Positions 26,882 through 35,459 of a DNA stretch of 64,000 nt are shown piece by piece. Position 1 is the stretch's first letter; every line of letters starts with the position of its first letter. Below the pieces are notes generated by a model that saw only the letters and a list, made by a program, of their open reading frames with translations, searched no databases and was not told the DNA's origin. Location: positions 162,807 to 226,806 of the forward strand of contig CAWBZS010000009.1 of NCBI GenBank assembly GCA_963793335.1, given 5' to 3'. The stretch is from Sva-07 sp963793335. Its GTDB lineage: Bacteria > Actinomycetota > Acidimicrobiia > Acidimicrobiales > Ilumatobacteraceae. The translations under genes and the position numbers were made by a program.

Positions 26882-26954
26882 ATAGCGTCGAGCCCGAAAA
26901 GTCCTCCGACCAGGAACTTCGCGGACCACTACGCACCCGCAGGAGGGCATCGCT

Positions 26955-28496
26955 ATGGTCCCCCGGATGGTCGATGACCGGTGGAACCGTGCCTACCTCT
27001 CAACCGGTCGCATCGACGCCGAGCGCGCCGAGCGCCTCGAACGGATCGCGACCGATGGATGCTCCGTCCTGATCGCCATCGAACCCGACGATCCGACCGC
27101 TGCCGCGCTCGCCGGAGTCACGGTGCTCGACGACCTCCCACACACCGAGTGGTTCGTGACGCTCCTGGACGCCGATGCGGCCGCTCGCCTCGACACCGAG
27201 GTCCCGATCACCAGCGCCCTGCGACCCCTGCAGCCCCTCGATGACGACACCGCGGTCGCCGCGACCACGAGCGTCCACTTCAGCCACCACCCCACCGTCA
27301 CGGTGCGTACGCTCGGCGCAGGGCGCATCGTCGCGACCGGGATCGCCGATCTCGATGCGCTCCGAGCACACCCGACCTTGTCCAGCTTCGTCACGAGGCT
27401 GCTGCACCCCGTGTCACCGGGCGACACGCGCGATCTCGGCGTCGGCGTCGTCGGTTACGGCCCATTCGGTGGCATGGGATACCTCCACGGACTGGCCGCC
27501 ACCGAGACCGACGGACTCGCCTTCGTCGCCGCGGCCGACTCCGCCAGCCAACGCCTCGTCGCCGCCCGGGCCGACTTCCCCGAACTCACCGGACACGACT
27601 CAGCGGCGGCGCTCGGTGCCGACCCCGCCGTCGACATCGCGATCATTGCGACACCGCCCGTCTTCCATGCCGAGTTGGCGATCGAGTTGCTCCGCGCCGG
27701 CAAGCACGTGGTGATCGAGAAACCGATGTGCCTGCGCCGCGACGACGCCGATCGGATCATCGCCACGGCACTCGAACACGACCGAACGGTCACCGTGCAC
27801 CAGAGCCGACGATGGGACACCGACTGGCTGGCGCTGCGCCACGTGGTCGCTGGCGGCGACATCGGCGAGGTCTTCAACATCGAGACGTTCGTCGGGGGCT
27901 TCGAGCACCCCTGCCGCGCCTGGCACTCGGAGGAATCGATCTCCGGCGGGGCGATCTACGACTGGGGTTCACATCACATCGATTGGATCCTCCAGCTCTA
28001 CGGGTCGTCGCCCTCGCGCGTGCTGTGCTCGACGCACACCCGCGTCTGGCATGACAGCACCAACGCCGACCAGCTGAGCCTCTGGATGCAGTGGCCGGAC
28101 GGACGAGAGGCCACCTTCCGACAGAGCGACGTGTGCGCCATCCGGCGGCCCAAATTCCACGTCGAAGGCACCCGCGGAACCATCGAGGGCTACTACCGGC
28201 CGTTGCAGACCGACCGCGTGCTGCCGGGTCGCGGCCATGTCGCCGAGGTCTCGCACCACGCCGAGGCACCCGTCGACCTCACCGTGGCCACCTACGATCC
28301 CGTCGTCGGGCTTCGCACGTCCGTCGTGGGTCCAGCGGTGCGCCCCGAGTGGGGATTCCACCGGAACCTCGCCGATCACCTGCTGCTCGACGAGGCGCTC
28401 GCAGTGCTGCCCGAACAGTCGCGTGACGTCGTCACGGTGCTGGAGGCCGGGCACCGTTCCGGTCGCAACGGCGGCGAACTGATCGAACTCGGGTGA
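26955..28496 (+). CDS. Gfo/Idh/MocA-family dehydrogenase with an N-terminal ThuA-like domain
   Basis: A 513-residue fusion. Residues about 1-150 resemble the C-terminal half of ThuA-like proteins (HPTVTVRTLGAGRIVATGIADLDALRAH split in the middle) and lack its usual N-terminal part. Residues about 155-513 are a Gfo/Idh/MocA NAD(P)-dependent sugar dehydrogenase: VGVVGYGPFGGMGY for nucleotide binding, EKPMCLRR with the conserved Lys, and GGAIYDWGSHHIDW with the catalytic-type His. ThuA and Gfo/Idh proteins often work together in sugar or disaccharide oxidation. GGAGG lies eight bases before the ATG. It is the first gene of a four-gene operon. Confidence 0.82.
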   Translation: MVPRMVDDRWNRAYLSTGRIDAERAERLERIATDGCSVLIAIEPDDPTAAALAGVTVLDDLPHTEWFVTLLDADAAARLDTEVPITSALRPLQPLDDDTAVAATTSVHFSHHPTVTVRTLGAGRIVATGIADLDALRAHPTLSSFVTRLLHPVSPGDTRDLGVGVVGYGPFGGMGYLHGLAATETDGLAFVAAADSASQRLVAARADFPELTGHDSAAALGADPAVDIAIIATPPVFHAELAIELLRAGKHVVIEKPMCLRRDDADRIIATALEHDRTVTVHQSRRWDTDWLALRHVVAGGDIGEVFNIETFVGGFEHPCRAWHSEESISGGAIYDWGSHHIDWILQLYGSSPSRVLCSTHTRVWHDSTNADQLSLWMQWPDGREATFRQSDVCAIRRPKFHVEGTRGTIEGYYRPLQTDRVLPGRGHVAEVSHHAEAPVDLTVATYDPVVGLRTSVVGPAVRPEWGFHRNLADHLLLDEALAVLPEQSRDVVTVLEAGHRSGRNGGELIELG

Positions 28497-29461
28497 GCAT
28501 CGAACGCATCGGTGTCGGCGTGATCGGCGCCCGCTCGATGGTGGCCACCCGTGCAGTGATGCCGGCGATCGACCGCTCGGAGCACGCGCGTATCGCCGCG
28601 GTGTGTTCGGTCGGTGGCGCCGTGGCCGAACCGTGGGCCGCGCTGTCGGTCGAGACCTACGACGACGTACTCGAGCACCCCGATGTCGAGGCCGTCTACG
28701 TCCCGCTCCCCAACGGGATGCACCGGCACTGGGTCGAGCGGGCTGCAGCCCACGGAAAACACGTGCTGTGCGAAAAGCCGCTCGCACCGAACGCGGCCGA
28801 TGGGGCGGCGATGGCGGCGGCGTGCGCCGATGCCGGTGTCGTGCTCGCCGAGGCATGGATGACCCCGTTCTGCACTCGTTGGCGAGCGGCGATCGACGAC
28901 GCGCTCGGCGGGGGCGTCGGCACACCCATCGACGTCGACTCGTCGTTCACCTTCACCATCGGCGCTGAGGCTGCCGACAACTACCGCTGGTCGGTCGAGC
29001 AGGGCGGAGGTGCACTGCTCGACGTCGGCATCTACTGCCTGGGCCCGATCGTGGAGCTGTGGGGTGCCGCTCCCGACGTGGTCGACGCAACTGCGCTGTG
29101 GCACTCCAGCGGCGTCGACGCACGCACCGAGGCAACGCTGTCGTGGCACGACGGCCGCGAGGCTCGCATCAGATGCTCATTCGTCGACCCGGAAGAGCAG
29201 CGCATCGAGATCGTCGGGGATGCAGCGGCGCTCGTCGTCGACGCCGACGCACACACCGGCGGCACTGCGGCTGCATCGTTCATCGTCGCTGACGCGAACG
29301 GCGGTCGCCGTGTCGAGCGTGTGACCCCCTCCGACCCGTATTTGGGTATGGTCGATGCGTTCGCCCGGGCTGTCCGCGGTGACGCACCCTTTCCTCGCAC
29401 GATGTCGGACACACTCGAACTCCTCGGTCTGATCGAGCGGATCGCGCAGGCCTGCGAGTGA
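28493..29461 (+). CDS. Gfo/Idh/MocA-family oxidoreductase
   Basis: A 322-residue NAD(P)-dependent dehydrogenase. The N-terminal Rossmann part starts GVGVIGARSMVATRAV, VYVPLPNGMHRHWVERA follows, the EKPLAPN motif holds the conserved Lys, and GGGALLDVGIYCLGP is the substrate-side motif. It is probably a sugar or cyclitol dehydrogenase. The GTG start overlaps the upstream dehydrogenase stop as GTGA and its own stop overlaps the next start the same way. Two different members of one family in a row suggest consecutive or reversible steps on one carbohydrate. Confidence 0.88.
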   Translation: MSIERIGVGVIGARSMVATRAVMPAIDRSEHARIAAVCSVGGAVAEPWAALSVETYDDVLEHPDVEAVYVPLPNGMHRHWVERAAAHGKHVLCEKPLAPNAADGAAMAAACADAGVVLAEAWMTPFCTRWRAAIDDALGGGVGTPIDVDSSFTFTIGAEAADNYRWSVEQGGGALLDVGIYCLGPIVELWGAAPDVVDATALWHSSGVDARTEATLSWHDGREARIRCSFVDPEEQRIEIVGDAAALVVDADAHTGGTAAASFIVADANGGRRVERVTPSDPYLGMVDAFARAVRGDAPFPRTMSDTLELLGLIERIAQACE

Positions 29462-30402
29462 CGGCCGATCCCATCGCGGTCGAGCCGCGCCACGAATGGC
29501 ACACGGTGCGCGACGGCTCAGCCGGTCCGGGCACTGAACGCATCGACCTGCACGCCGTGCACTGGGACCCACCGGCAGCGGTGGAGTCCGAGCGCACGCC
29601 GTTCCTGCTCGTGCACGGGCTCGCCTCGAACGCCCGGCTCTGGGACGGCGTGGCACATCATCTGGCAGCGCTCGGCCACCCGGTGGTCGCGATCGACCAG
29701 CGCGGTCACGGGCTGTCCAGCAAAGTCGATGATGGCTACGACATGGCGACGGTGGCGGACGACCTTCGGCTGTTGATCGACCACCTCGGCTGGGACCGAC
29801 CTGCCGTTGCCGGCCAGTCGTGGGGTGGCAATGTCGTGCTGGAGTTGGCGTGGGCCCATCCGGAGGCGGTCTCGATGATCGCCTGCGTCGACGGCGGATT
29901 CATCGACCTTGCCAGCCGCTTTCCCGACTGGGACGACGCGGCGGAAGCACTTGCGCCACCCCGTCTGGCCGGGACACCGCTCGCCGACATCCAACGATGG
30001 GTGGCAGCCAGCGCCGCTGACTGGCCCGAGAGCGGCAGAGCCGGAACTCTCGCCAACTTCGAGGTGCGCGACGACGCGACGATTGCTCCGTGGCTCACGT
30101 TCGAACGCCACCTCACCGTGCTCCACGGATTGTGGGAACATCAACCGTCGAGCCGCTACCCGACTGTGCAGGTACCGACGCTCTTGATCGGCGCCGACAC
30201 GGGCGACGTGGCCTGGAGCCACTCGAAGCACGACGCGGTCGACGCTGCACTCGAAGCCTTGCCAGTCGGCCGAGCCGTCTGGTTCAGCCCGGCCCACCAC
30301 GACGTCCACGCCCAACAACCCGAAGCGGTCGGCGACCTCTTGCACGGCGCCACCACGAGCACCGGCATCTTCGCTGAACCACCGACGGAGGAACCACGAT
30401 GA
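29458..30402 (+). CDS. Alpha/beta hydrolase
   Basis: A 314-residue alpha/beta-hydrolase fold protein. The oxyanion region is LVHGLASNARLWDG, the nucleophile elbow is GQSWGGN (Ser near residue 122), an acid is supplied around IGADTGD, and the catalytic His is in AHHDVHAQQP. Esterase, lactonase or peptidase activity is possible. In the context of two sugar dehydrogenases a lactonase is attractive but unproven. Start and stop both overlap the neighbours by four bases (GTGA, ATGA). Confidence 0.85.
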   Translation: MTADPIAVEPRHEWHTVRDGSAGPGTERIDLHAVHWDPPAAVESERTPFLLVHGLASNARLWDGVAHHLAALGHPVVAIDQRGHGLSSKVDDGYDMATVADDLRLLIDHLGWDRPAVAGQSWGGNVVLELAWAHPEAVSMIACVDGGFIDLASRFPDWDDAAEALAPPRLAGTPLADIQRWVAASAADWPESGRAGTLANFEVRDDATIAPWLTFERHLTVLHGLWEHQPSSRYPTVQVPTLLIGADTGDVAWSHSKHDAVDAALEALPVGRAVWFSPAHHDVHAQQPEAVGDLLHGATTSTGIFAEPPTEEPR

Positions 30403-31694
30403 CCACACCTCGCATCCTCGCCATCATGGGATCCGGCGAGACCGCGCCGACCATGAAGGGCCCGCACCGTCGCATCTTCGACCGACTCGGACCCGACGTC
30501 GACGCCGTCTTGCTCGACACCCCGTTCGGCTTCCAGGAGAACGCACCGATCTTGGCCACCAAGGCCATCGAGTACTTCGGCGACGCCATCGGACGTGAGG
30601 TCGTTGCCGCCGGACTCACCCGGACCGACGGAGACGACACGGTGGCCGTCGAGCGTGGGATCGCCCGAGTCCGCAACGCCGACTGGCTGTTCGCCGGGCC
30701 CGGAAGCCCGACGTACGCCCTGGAGCAGTGGACCGACACCGCCGTCCCCGACGCGATCACCGAGAAGCTGCGGACCGGAGGCGCCGTGGTGTTCTCGTCG
30801 GCGGCAGCGCTCACACTCGGCGCGGCGACGGTTCCGGTGTACGAGATCTACAAGGTGGGGAGCGCGCCGCACTGGCTCGACGGCCTGGACGTCTTGTCGG
30901 AAATCGGGCTCAACGTCGCCGTGATCCCGCACTACGACAACGCCGAAGGCGGCAATCACGACACGCACTTCTGCTATCTCGGCGAGCGGCGCCTGTCGAT
31001 GCTCGAGCCGTTGCTGCCTCCAGGAGCGTTCGTCCTCGGCATCGACGAGCACACGGGCGTGGTGATGGACCTCGACGCCGACACCGCGGAGATCGTGGGC
31101 AAGGGCGGCGTCACGTTGCGCCGCGACGGGGTGTCGGTCCGCATCGAGGCCGGCCAGACGGTTCCGATCGACACGCTCCGCGCCGGACCCTCCGGAACCG
31201 GTGCCATCAGTTCGAGCACATCGGCGCCCGACCTCGGAACGATCCCGGACCACGCCGTAGGCGGCATCGAGGGCGCAGACGCAGCCAGCGCAGACCCGAG
31301 TACGTCACTCGCCGCCGCCTCGAAGGCCCACGAAGCCGCGTTCACCACGGCCCTCGCCGAACGCGACGCCGATCGCGCCGTGGCCGCCATCCTCGAACTC
31401 GAAACCGCGATCGTCGAATGGTCCCGTGACACGTTGCAATCCGACGACGTCGACCGGGCCCGAGCCGCACTGCGATCGATGGTGGTACGCCTCGGCGAGG
31501 CGGCCACCGGTGGGCTTCGCGACGAACGCGACGTGCTCGGGCCCGTCGTCGAGGCCGCACTGGCCGCCCGTGTCGTCGCCCGAACCGAGAAGGCCTTCGC
31601 TGTGTCGGATGCGATCCGCGACGAACTGATTTCTGCAGGTATCGAGGTTCGAGACACCCCCGATGGGGCAGAGTGGTTGGTGAGCCCCGACTGA
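30399..31694 (+). CDS. S51 (cyanophycinase/PepE-like) protein fused to a CysRS C-terminal-like helical tail
   Basis: A 431-residue two-part protein. Residues about 1-260 match the class I glutamine amidotransferase-like S51 family: MGSGETAPTMKGPH, FAGPGSPTYALEQW and GAVVFSSAAALTLGA in the nucleophile-elbow region, then HYDNAEGGNHDTHF and GIDEHTGVVMDLD. From about 300 to the end it resembles the DALR_2/C-terminal helical domain of cysteinyl-tRNA synthetase: ETAIVEWSRD, AALAARVVARTEKAFAVSD, AIRDELISAGIEVRDTPDG. No HIGH or KMSKS catalytic core is present. The start overlaps the hydrolase as ATGA. The combination is unusual; the operon role is unknown. Confidence 0.8.
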   Translation: MTTPRILAIMGSGETAPTMKGPHRRIFDRLGPDVDAVLLDTPFGFQENAPILATKAIEYFGDAIGREVVAAGLTRTDGDDTVAVERGIARVRNADWLFAGPGSPTYALEQWTDTAVPDAITEKLRTGGAVVFSSAAALTLGAATVPVYEIYKVGSAPHWLDGLDVLSEIGLNVAVIPHYDNAEGGNHDTHFCYLGERRLSMLEPLLPPGAFVLGIDEHTGVVMDLDADTAEIVGKGGVTLRRDGVSVRIEAGQTVPIDTLRAGPSGTGAISSSTSAPDLGTIPDHAVGGIEGADAASADPSTSLAAASKAHEAAFTTALAERDADRAVAAILELETAIVEWSRDTLQSDDVDRARAALRSMVVRLGEAATGGLRDERDVLGPVVEAALAARVVARTEKAFAVSDAIRDELISAGIEVRDTPDGAEWLVSPD

Positions 31695-31709
31695 ATCGGC
31701 GATCACACC

Positions 31710-32897
31710 ATGACCGAACCAGCCCCATCATCCCCCATCGCCGCACCTGTGCCGTCTGCGACCGCGATCCGTTTGCAGAACGTCACCAAACACTTCGACG
31801 GTGCGTCGGGAGCCGCAGTCGACGATCTCTCGCTGGACATCGAGCGCGGCTCGATCATGGCACTGCTCGGACCGTCCGGCTGCGGCAAGACCACCACGTT
31901 GCGGATGATCAACCGCCTGATCGAGCCCAGTGGCGGCACCATCGAGATCGAGGGAACCGACGTGATGGGCCAGTCAGCTCAGGAGTTGCGGCGAGGCATC
32001 GGCTACGTCATCCAGCAGGTCGGGCTCTTCCCCCACCGAACGATCGCCAGCAACATCGCGACGGTCCCGACCATGCTCGGGTGGGACAAGCCGGACATCG
32101 CAGAACGTGTGGAGGAACTCACCACGTTGGTCGGCCTCGATCACGAACTGCTCACCCGCTACCCCGACGAACTCTCCGGAGGACAGCAACAACGCGTCGG
32201 GGTTGCCCGAGCACTCGCAGCCGATCCCCCGGTGTTGCTGATGGACGAACCGTTCGGCGCCGTCGATCCCATCGTACGGATGCGTCTGCAGAACGAACTG
32301 CTCGACCTTCAGTCGAAGGTCAGCAAGACCATCGTGTTGGTCACCCACGATGTCGATGAGGCGTTGCGGGTGGCCGACCGCATTGCGCTGATGAACGTCG
32401 GCGGCGTGATCGAGCAACTCTCGACGCCGGACGAACTGATGCGCGCGCCGGCCAACGACTTCGTTCGGAGTTTCGTGGGCGAGGACCGTGGCCTGCGACG
32501 TCTCGCACTCAACACCGTCTCCGCGCTCCGATTCCATCAGGGGCCGGTCGTCGACGTCGAGGCGACGTACGACGAGGCCGAACGAGTCGTCGCCGTGGAA
32601 GGCACCGAGTGGCTCGGCATCACCATCGACGACCGCTTCGCAGGCTGGAGCAGAATCGACGACGTACGCAGCGCACGATCCGAGGGTGTACCCCTGTCGG
32701 ACGTCGAGCGTTTCGACCCGATTTCGCAGGTGGAACCCTCGAGCACCCTTCGCGCCGCCATGGAACTGATCATGTCGTCGAACTCGTCCGTTGCCGTCGT
32801 CAACGACAACGGAGGCTTTGGCGGTGTCGTCACCCTCGAGGACATCCGCCGAGCCCTTGCGAATCCCGCCACCGAGACCGCTGACGGCTGGGTCTGA
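31710..32897 (+). CDS. Glycine betaine/choline-type (OpuCA/ProV-like) ABC ATPase with CBS region
   Basis: A 395-residue ATPase for an osmoprotectant importer. Walker A GPSGCGKTT is at about 55-63, then GYVIQQVGLFPHRTIASNIA, characteristic of this family. The signature is LSGGQQQRVG, Walker B LLMDEPFGAVDP and the switch VTHDVDEA. The C-terminus from about 270 has CBS-like repeats (TLRAAMELIMSSNSSVAVVND), which sense ionic strength in relatives. It is the first of four genes (ATPase, two permeases, binding protein), a complete OpuC layout. It follows the S51 gene by 15 bases, so read-through from the operon upstream is possible. Confidence 0.92.
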   Translation: MTEPAPSSPIAAPVPSATAIRLQNVTKHFDGASGAAVDDLSLDIERGSIMALLGPSGCGKTTTLRMINRLIEPSGGTIEIEGTDVMGQSAQELRRGIGYVIQQVGLFPHRTIASNIATVPTMLGWDKPDIAERVEELTTLVGLDHELLTRYPDELSGGQQQRVGVARALAADPPVLLMDEPFGAVDPIVRMRLQNELLDLQSKVSKTIVLVTHDVDEALRVADRIALMNVGGVIEQLSTPDELMRAPANDFVRSFVGEDRGLRRLALNTVSALRFHQGPVVDVEATYDEAERVVAVEGTEWLGITIDDRFAGWSRIDDVRSARSEGVPLSDVERFDPISQVEPSSTLRAAMELIMSSNSSVAVVNDNGGFGGVVTLEDIRRALANPATETADGWV

Positions 32898-32910
32898 GGC
32901 GACGAGACCG

Positions 32911-33615
32911 ATGACCTCGGGTCGACGTGGTTCCTCCCTTCTCGCCGAGGCCACCAATCCGATCATCCGTTGGGAGTGGGTGGTCGAAGAATGGGATCAG
33001 ATCTGGTCCGCGATCGTCGAGCACATGATCCTCACGATGCTGGCCATGGCGCTGGGTCTGGTGGTGTCGTTCGTGCTGGCCGCCATCGCGCTGCGCTTCC
33101 GATGGACGATGACGCCGATCACCGCCAGCACCAGCCTGCTCTACACACTGCCGAGCGTGGCGTTGTTCGCCTTGCTCGCGCCGGTGTTCGGCAACCTCTC
33201 GCGCTGGACCGCGGTGCTGCCGTTGGCCGCCTACACGCTGCTGATCCTGGTCAACAACATCGTCGCCGGCTTCCAAGCGGTACCGGCATCGGTTCGCGAC
33301 TCGGCTGACGGCATGGGCATGAGCCCGGCCCGGCGGGTGTGGACGGTGGACCTGCCCCTCGCAGTTCCGTACATCGTGACCGGTATCCGCATCGCCACGG
33401 TCTCGACGGTCGGCTTGGTGACGGTTGCCGCCATCATCGGCCAGGGTGGCCTCGGGCGGCTGATCTTCAGCGGTCTTCGACGCGCGTTCTGGACGCCGAT
33501 GACCGTTGGTGCATCGCTGTCGATCATCCTCGCGTTGGTCCTGGACGCGATCATCCTGCTGATCGGACTGTGGTTGGCACCATGGCAACGGCGACGCAAG
33601 GCAGGCTCGCGATGA
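32911..33615 (+). CDS. OpuC-type ABC transporter permease (first)
   Basis: A 234-residue permease with about six helices and a BPD_transp_1 domain. The coupling loop contains GMGMSPARRVWTVDLPLAVPY, the EAA-type motif of OpuCB/ProW proteins, and IIGQGGLGRLI follows. The ATG at 32911 gives a normal length. It lies 13 bases after the ATPase and would form a heterodimeric channel with the next permease. Confidence 0.9.
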   Translation: MTSGRRGSSLLAEATNPIIRWEWVVEEWDQIWSAIVEHMILTMLAMALGLVVSFVLAAIALRFRWTMTPITASTSLLYTLPSVALFALLAPVFGNLSRWTAVLPLAAYTLLILVNNIVAGFQAVPASVRDSADGMGMSPARRVWTVDLPLAVPYIVTGIRIATVSTVGLVTVAAIIGQGGLGRLIFSGLRRAFWTPMTVGASLSIILALVLDAIILLIGLWLAPWQRRRKAGSR

Positions 33616-33651
33616 TCGCCTCCGCAGCCACCCCGATCGACGCGCTCGTCG

Positions 33652-34392
33652 ATGCCCGACGCAGATCTGACTGCGCAGACTGCAGTACCGCGAGACATCG
33701 GCTTCTTCGACTGGTTGTTCGACACCGACACCTGGACCGGGAGCGCGGGCATCCTGACCTCGCTGGTGGACACCGTCGTGTTGTGCTCGGTCGTCATCGT
33801 CGTGGCCGTGCTGGTCTCGGTACCGACCGCGTCGATCCTCGCCCACTTCCGCCGCGCAGAGGTGTCGAGCACCTGGCTGGTCAGCATCAGCCGAGCGATC
33901 CCGACCTTCGCGATCGCAGCTCTGCTGGTTCCCTGGTCGCTCGAACGTGGCTGGGGCTTCGAGCCCTGGCCGATCTTCATTGCGTTGCTGTTGCTGGCCC
34001 TGGTCCCGATCTACCTGATCACGTACACGGCGATTCGGCAGCTGCCCGACGGCCCGGTCGACGCGGCGCGTGCACTCGGCTACAGCGAACGTTCGATCCT
34101 GACCAAGATCGAAATGGCGTTGGCCTCGTCGCTGATCTTCAGTGGCATCCGCGTCGCTGCCATCCAGGTGGTTGCAACCGAGCCGATCCGGGCATTCCTC
34201 GGCGGAGACGGTTTGGGACGCTATGTTCGAGATGGATTCGGACAGAACAACAACACCCTCGTCGTCGGTGGGATCGTTCTCATCGGTGGCCTGGCCGCTC
34301 TGACCGGATTGGCATTCGTGGCGCTGGAACGACTCGTGCTGCCGAACGGCATCCGCCGACTTGCTCGACAACAAGGAGAAACATCACCATGA
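33652..34392 (+). CDS. OpuC-type ABC transporter permease (second)
   Basis: A 246-residue permease of the same family as its upstream neighbour, with about six helices. The coupling motif is RALGYSERSILTKIEMALASS and is followed by FLGGDGLGRYVRDGFGQN. The ATG at 33652 is the first reasonable start in frame. The stop overlaps the binding-protein start as ATGA. Sequence similarity to the first permease is limited, as usual for OpuCB/OpuCD pairs. Confidence 0.9.
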   Translation: MPDADLTAQTAVPRDIGFFDWLFDTDTWTGSAGILTSLVDTVVLCSVVIVVAVLVSVPTASILAHFRRAEVSSTWLVSISRAIPTFAIAALLVPWSLERGWGFEPWPIFIALLLLALVPIYLITYTAIRQLPDGPVDAARALGYSERSILTKIEMALASSLIFSGIRVAAIQVVATEPIRAFLGGDGLGRYVRDGFGQNNNTLVVGGIVLIGGLAALTGLAFVALERLVLPNGIRRLARQQGETSP

Positions 34393-35390
34393 CCACATCC
34401 ACTACTCGACGTCGTGTCGTGCGCCTCATGGCGCCGCTCGCGGTCCTCGGTCTCGTCACCGCTGCCTGCGGAAGCGACGACGATTCGAGCGACGCCGAAC
34501 CCGCGACCACCGAGGCCGAGACAGAGACCACCGAGGCCGAGTCGACCGCGACCACCGCGGCCGACGACACGAGCGACATGGAGGACGGGCCGACGATTCA
34601 GATCCGCGGCCAGGACTTCAGCGAGGCGATCACCATCGCAGAGGTCTACGGCCAGTATCTCGAGGCGAACGGATTTCCGGTGGAGATCCTCACGCCTGCC
34701 GGTTTCCGCACCGAGGCCCTCGACGGCCTCCAGAACGGTGACTTCAACCTGATCGTCGACTACATCGGCGGCACGCAGGCAGCGGTTGCTCCCGATGCCG
34801 AGGCGTCCGCCGACGCCGACGTGATCGTCACCAACATCACCGAGCCGCTCAGCGCACTCGGTGCCACGTTGCTCGACTACGCCCCCGCCGTCGACGGCGA
34901 TGCGTTCGTGGTCCGCGGCGATTCCGAAGCCACGACGATCTCCGATGTGGCCGGTCTCGACTACGTGCTCGGCGGATCGTCGCAGTGCCCGGAGCGCCCG
35001 CAGTGCCTGATCGGTCTCGAGGACCCGGAGATCTACGGGATCACGTTTGCCGACTTCATCACCCTCGAGTTCGGTCCGCTCCTCGGCGAGGCGCTGGCCA
35101 ACAACGAGGTCGACGGCGTCATCTGGAACTCCACTGCTCCGCAGATCACCGAGCAGGGCTTCAAGGTGCTCGAAGACGACCAGGGCCTCTTCCCGGCACA
35201 GAACATCGCTCCGATCATCTCCACCGAGGTACTCGAGGCCTACGGCGACGCGCTCGCCACCGCGATCAACGAGCTCAGCGCAGCGATCACCACCGACGAT
35301 CTGCTGGCATGGAACACCGAGACCGACATCGAGTTCCGCGAATCCGACGAGGTCGCCACCGAGTGGCTGGAAGCGAACGGCCTCATCTGA
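34389..35390 (+). CDS. Osmoprotectant-binding lipoprotein (OpuAC/OpuCC-like)
   Basis: A 333-residue substrate-binding protein. The signal peptide ends in a lipobox TAAC (Cys about 27), followed by an Asp/Glu/Thr-rich linker. The OpuAC-type domain starts TIQIRGQDFSEAITIAEVYG, with NLIVDYIGGTQAAV in the ligand region. It would bind glycine betaine, choline or a similar compound. AAGGAG lies about ten bases before the ATG, which overlaps the permease stop. The stop codon runs straight into a long palindromic hairpin (35389-35421). Confidence 0.9.
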   Translation: MTTSTTRRRVVRLMAPLAVLGLVTAACGSDDDSSDAEPATTEAETETTEAESTATTAADDTSDMEDGPTIQIRGQDFSEAITIAEVYGQYLEANGFPVEILTPAGFRTEALDGLQNGDFNLIVDYIGGTQAAVAPDAEASADADVIVTNITEPLSALGATLLDYAPAVDGDAFVVRGDSEATTISDVAGLDYVLGGSSQCPERPQCLIGLEDPEIYGITFADFITLEFGPLLGEALANNEVDGVIWNSTAPQITEQGFKVLEDDQGLFPAQNIAPIISTEVLEAYGDALATAINELSAAITTDDLLAWNTETDIEFRESDEVATEWLEANGLI

Positions 35391-35421
35391 TCACGCCAGG
35401 GGTCAGACCCCAGGCGTGATC
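35389..35421 (+). terminator. Long GTC-A-GAC palindrome at the end of the first OpuC operon
   Basis: GATCACGCC-A-GGGGTC and GACCCC-A-GGCGTGATC are mirror arms around a single A at 35405; 15 of 16 positions pair. It begins inside the TGA stop codon of the binding-protein gene. No T run follows, so it may act as a hairpin barrier rather than a classical terminator. It shares its centre with four other palindromes in the window. Confidence 0.7.
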
Positions 35422-35432
35422 CGAATACTCGT

Positions 35433-35459
35433 GACCACACGGGTCAGACTCGTGTGGTC
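35433..35459 (-). terminator. GTC-A-GAC palindrome overlapping the end of the amidohydrolase gene
   Basis: GACCACACGGGTC and GACTCGTGTGGTC pair around A35446, 13 pairs including one G-T. The stop codon of the minus-strand histone-deacetylase-like gene (35444-35446) lies in the centre. It sits 11 bases from the previous palindrome, so two convergent genes each end in their own copy. Confidence 0.65.
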
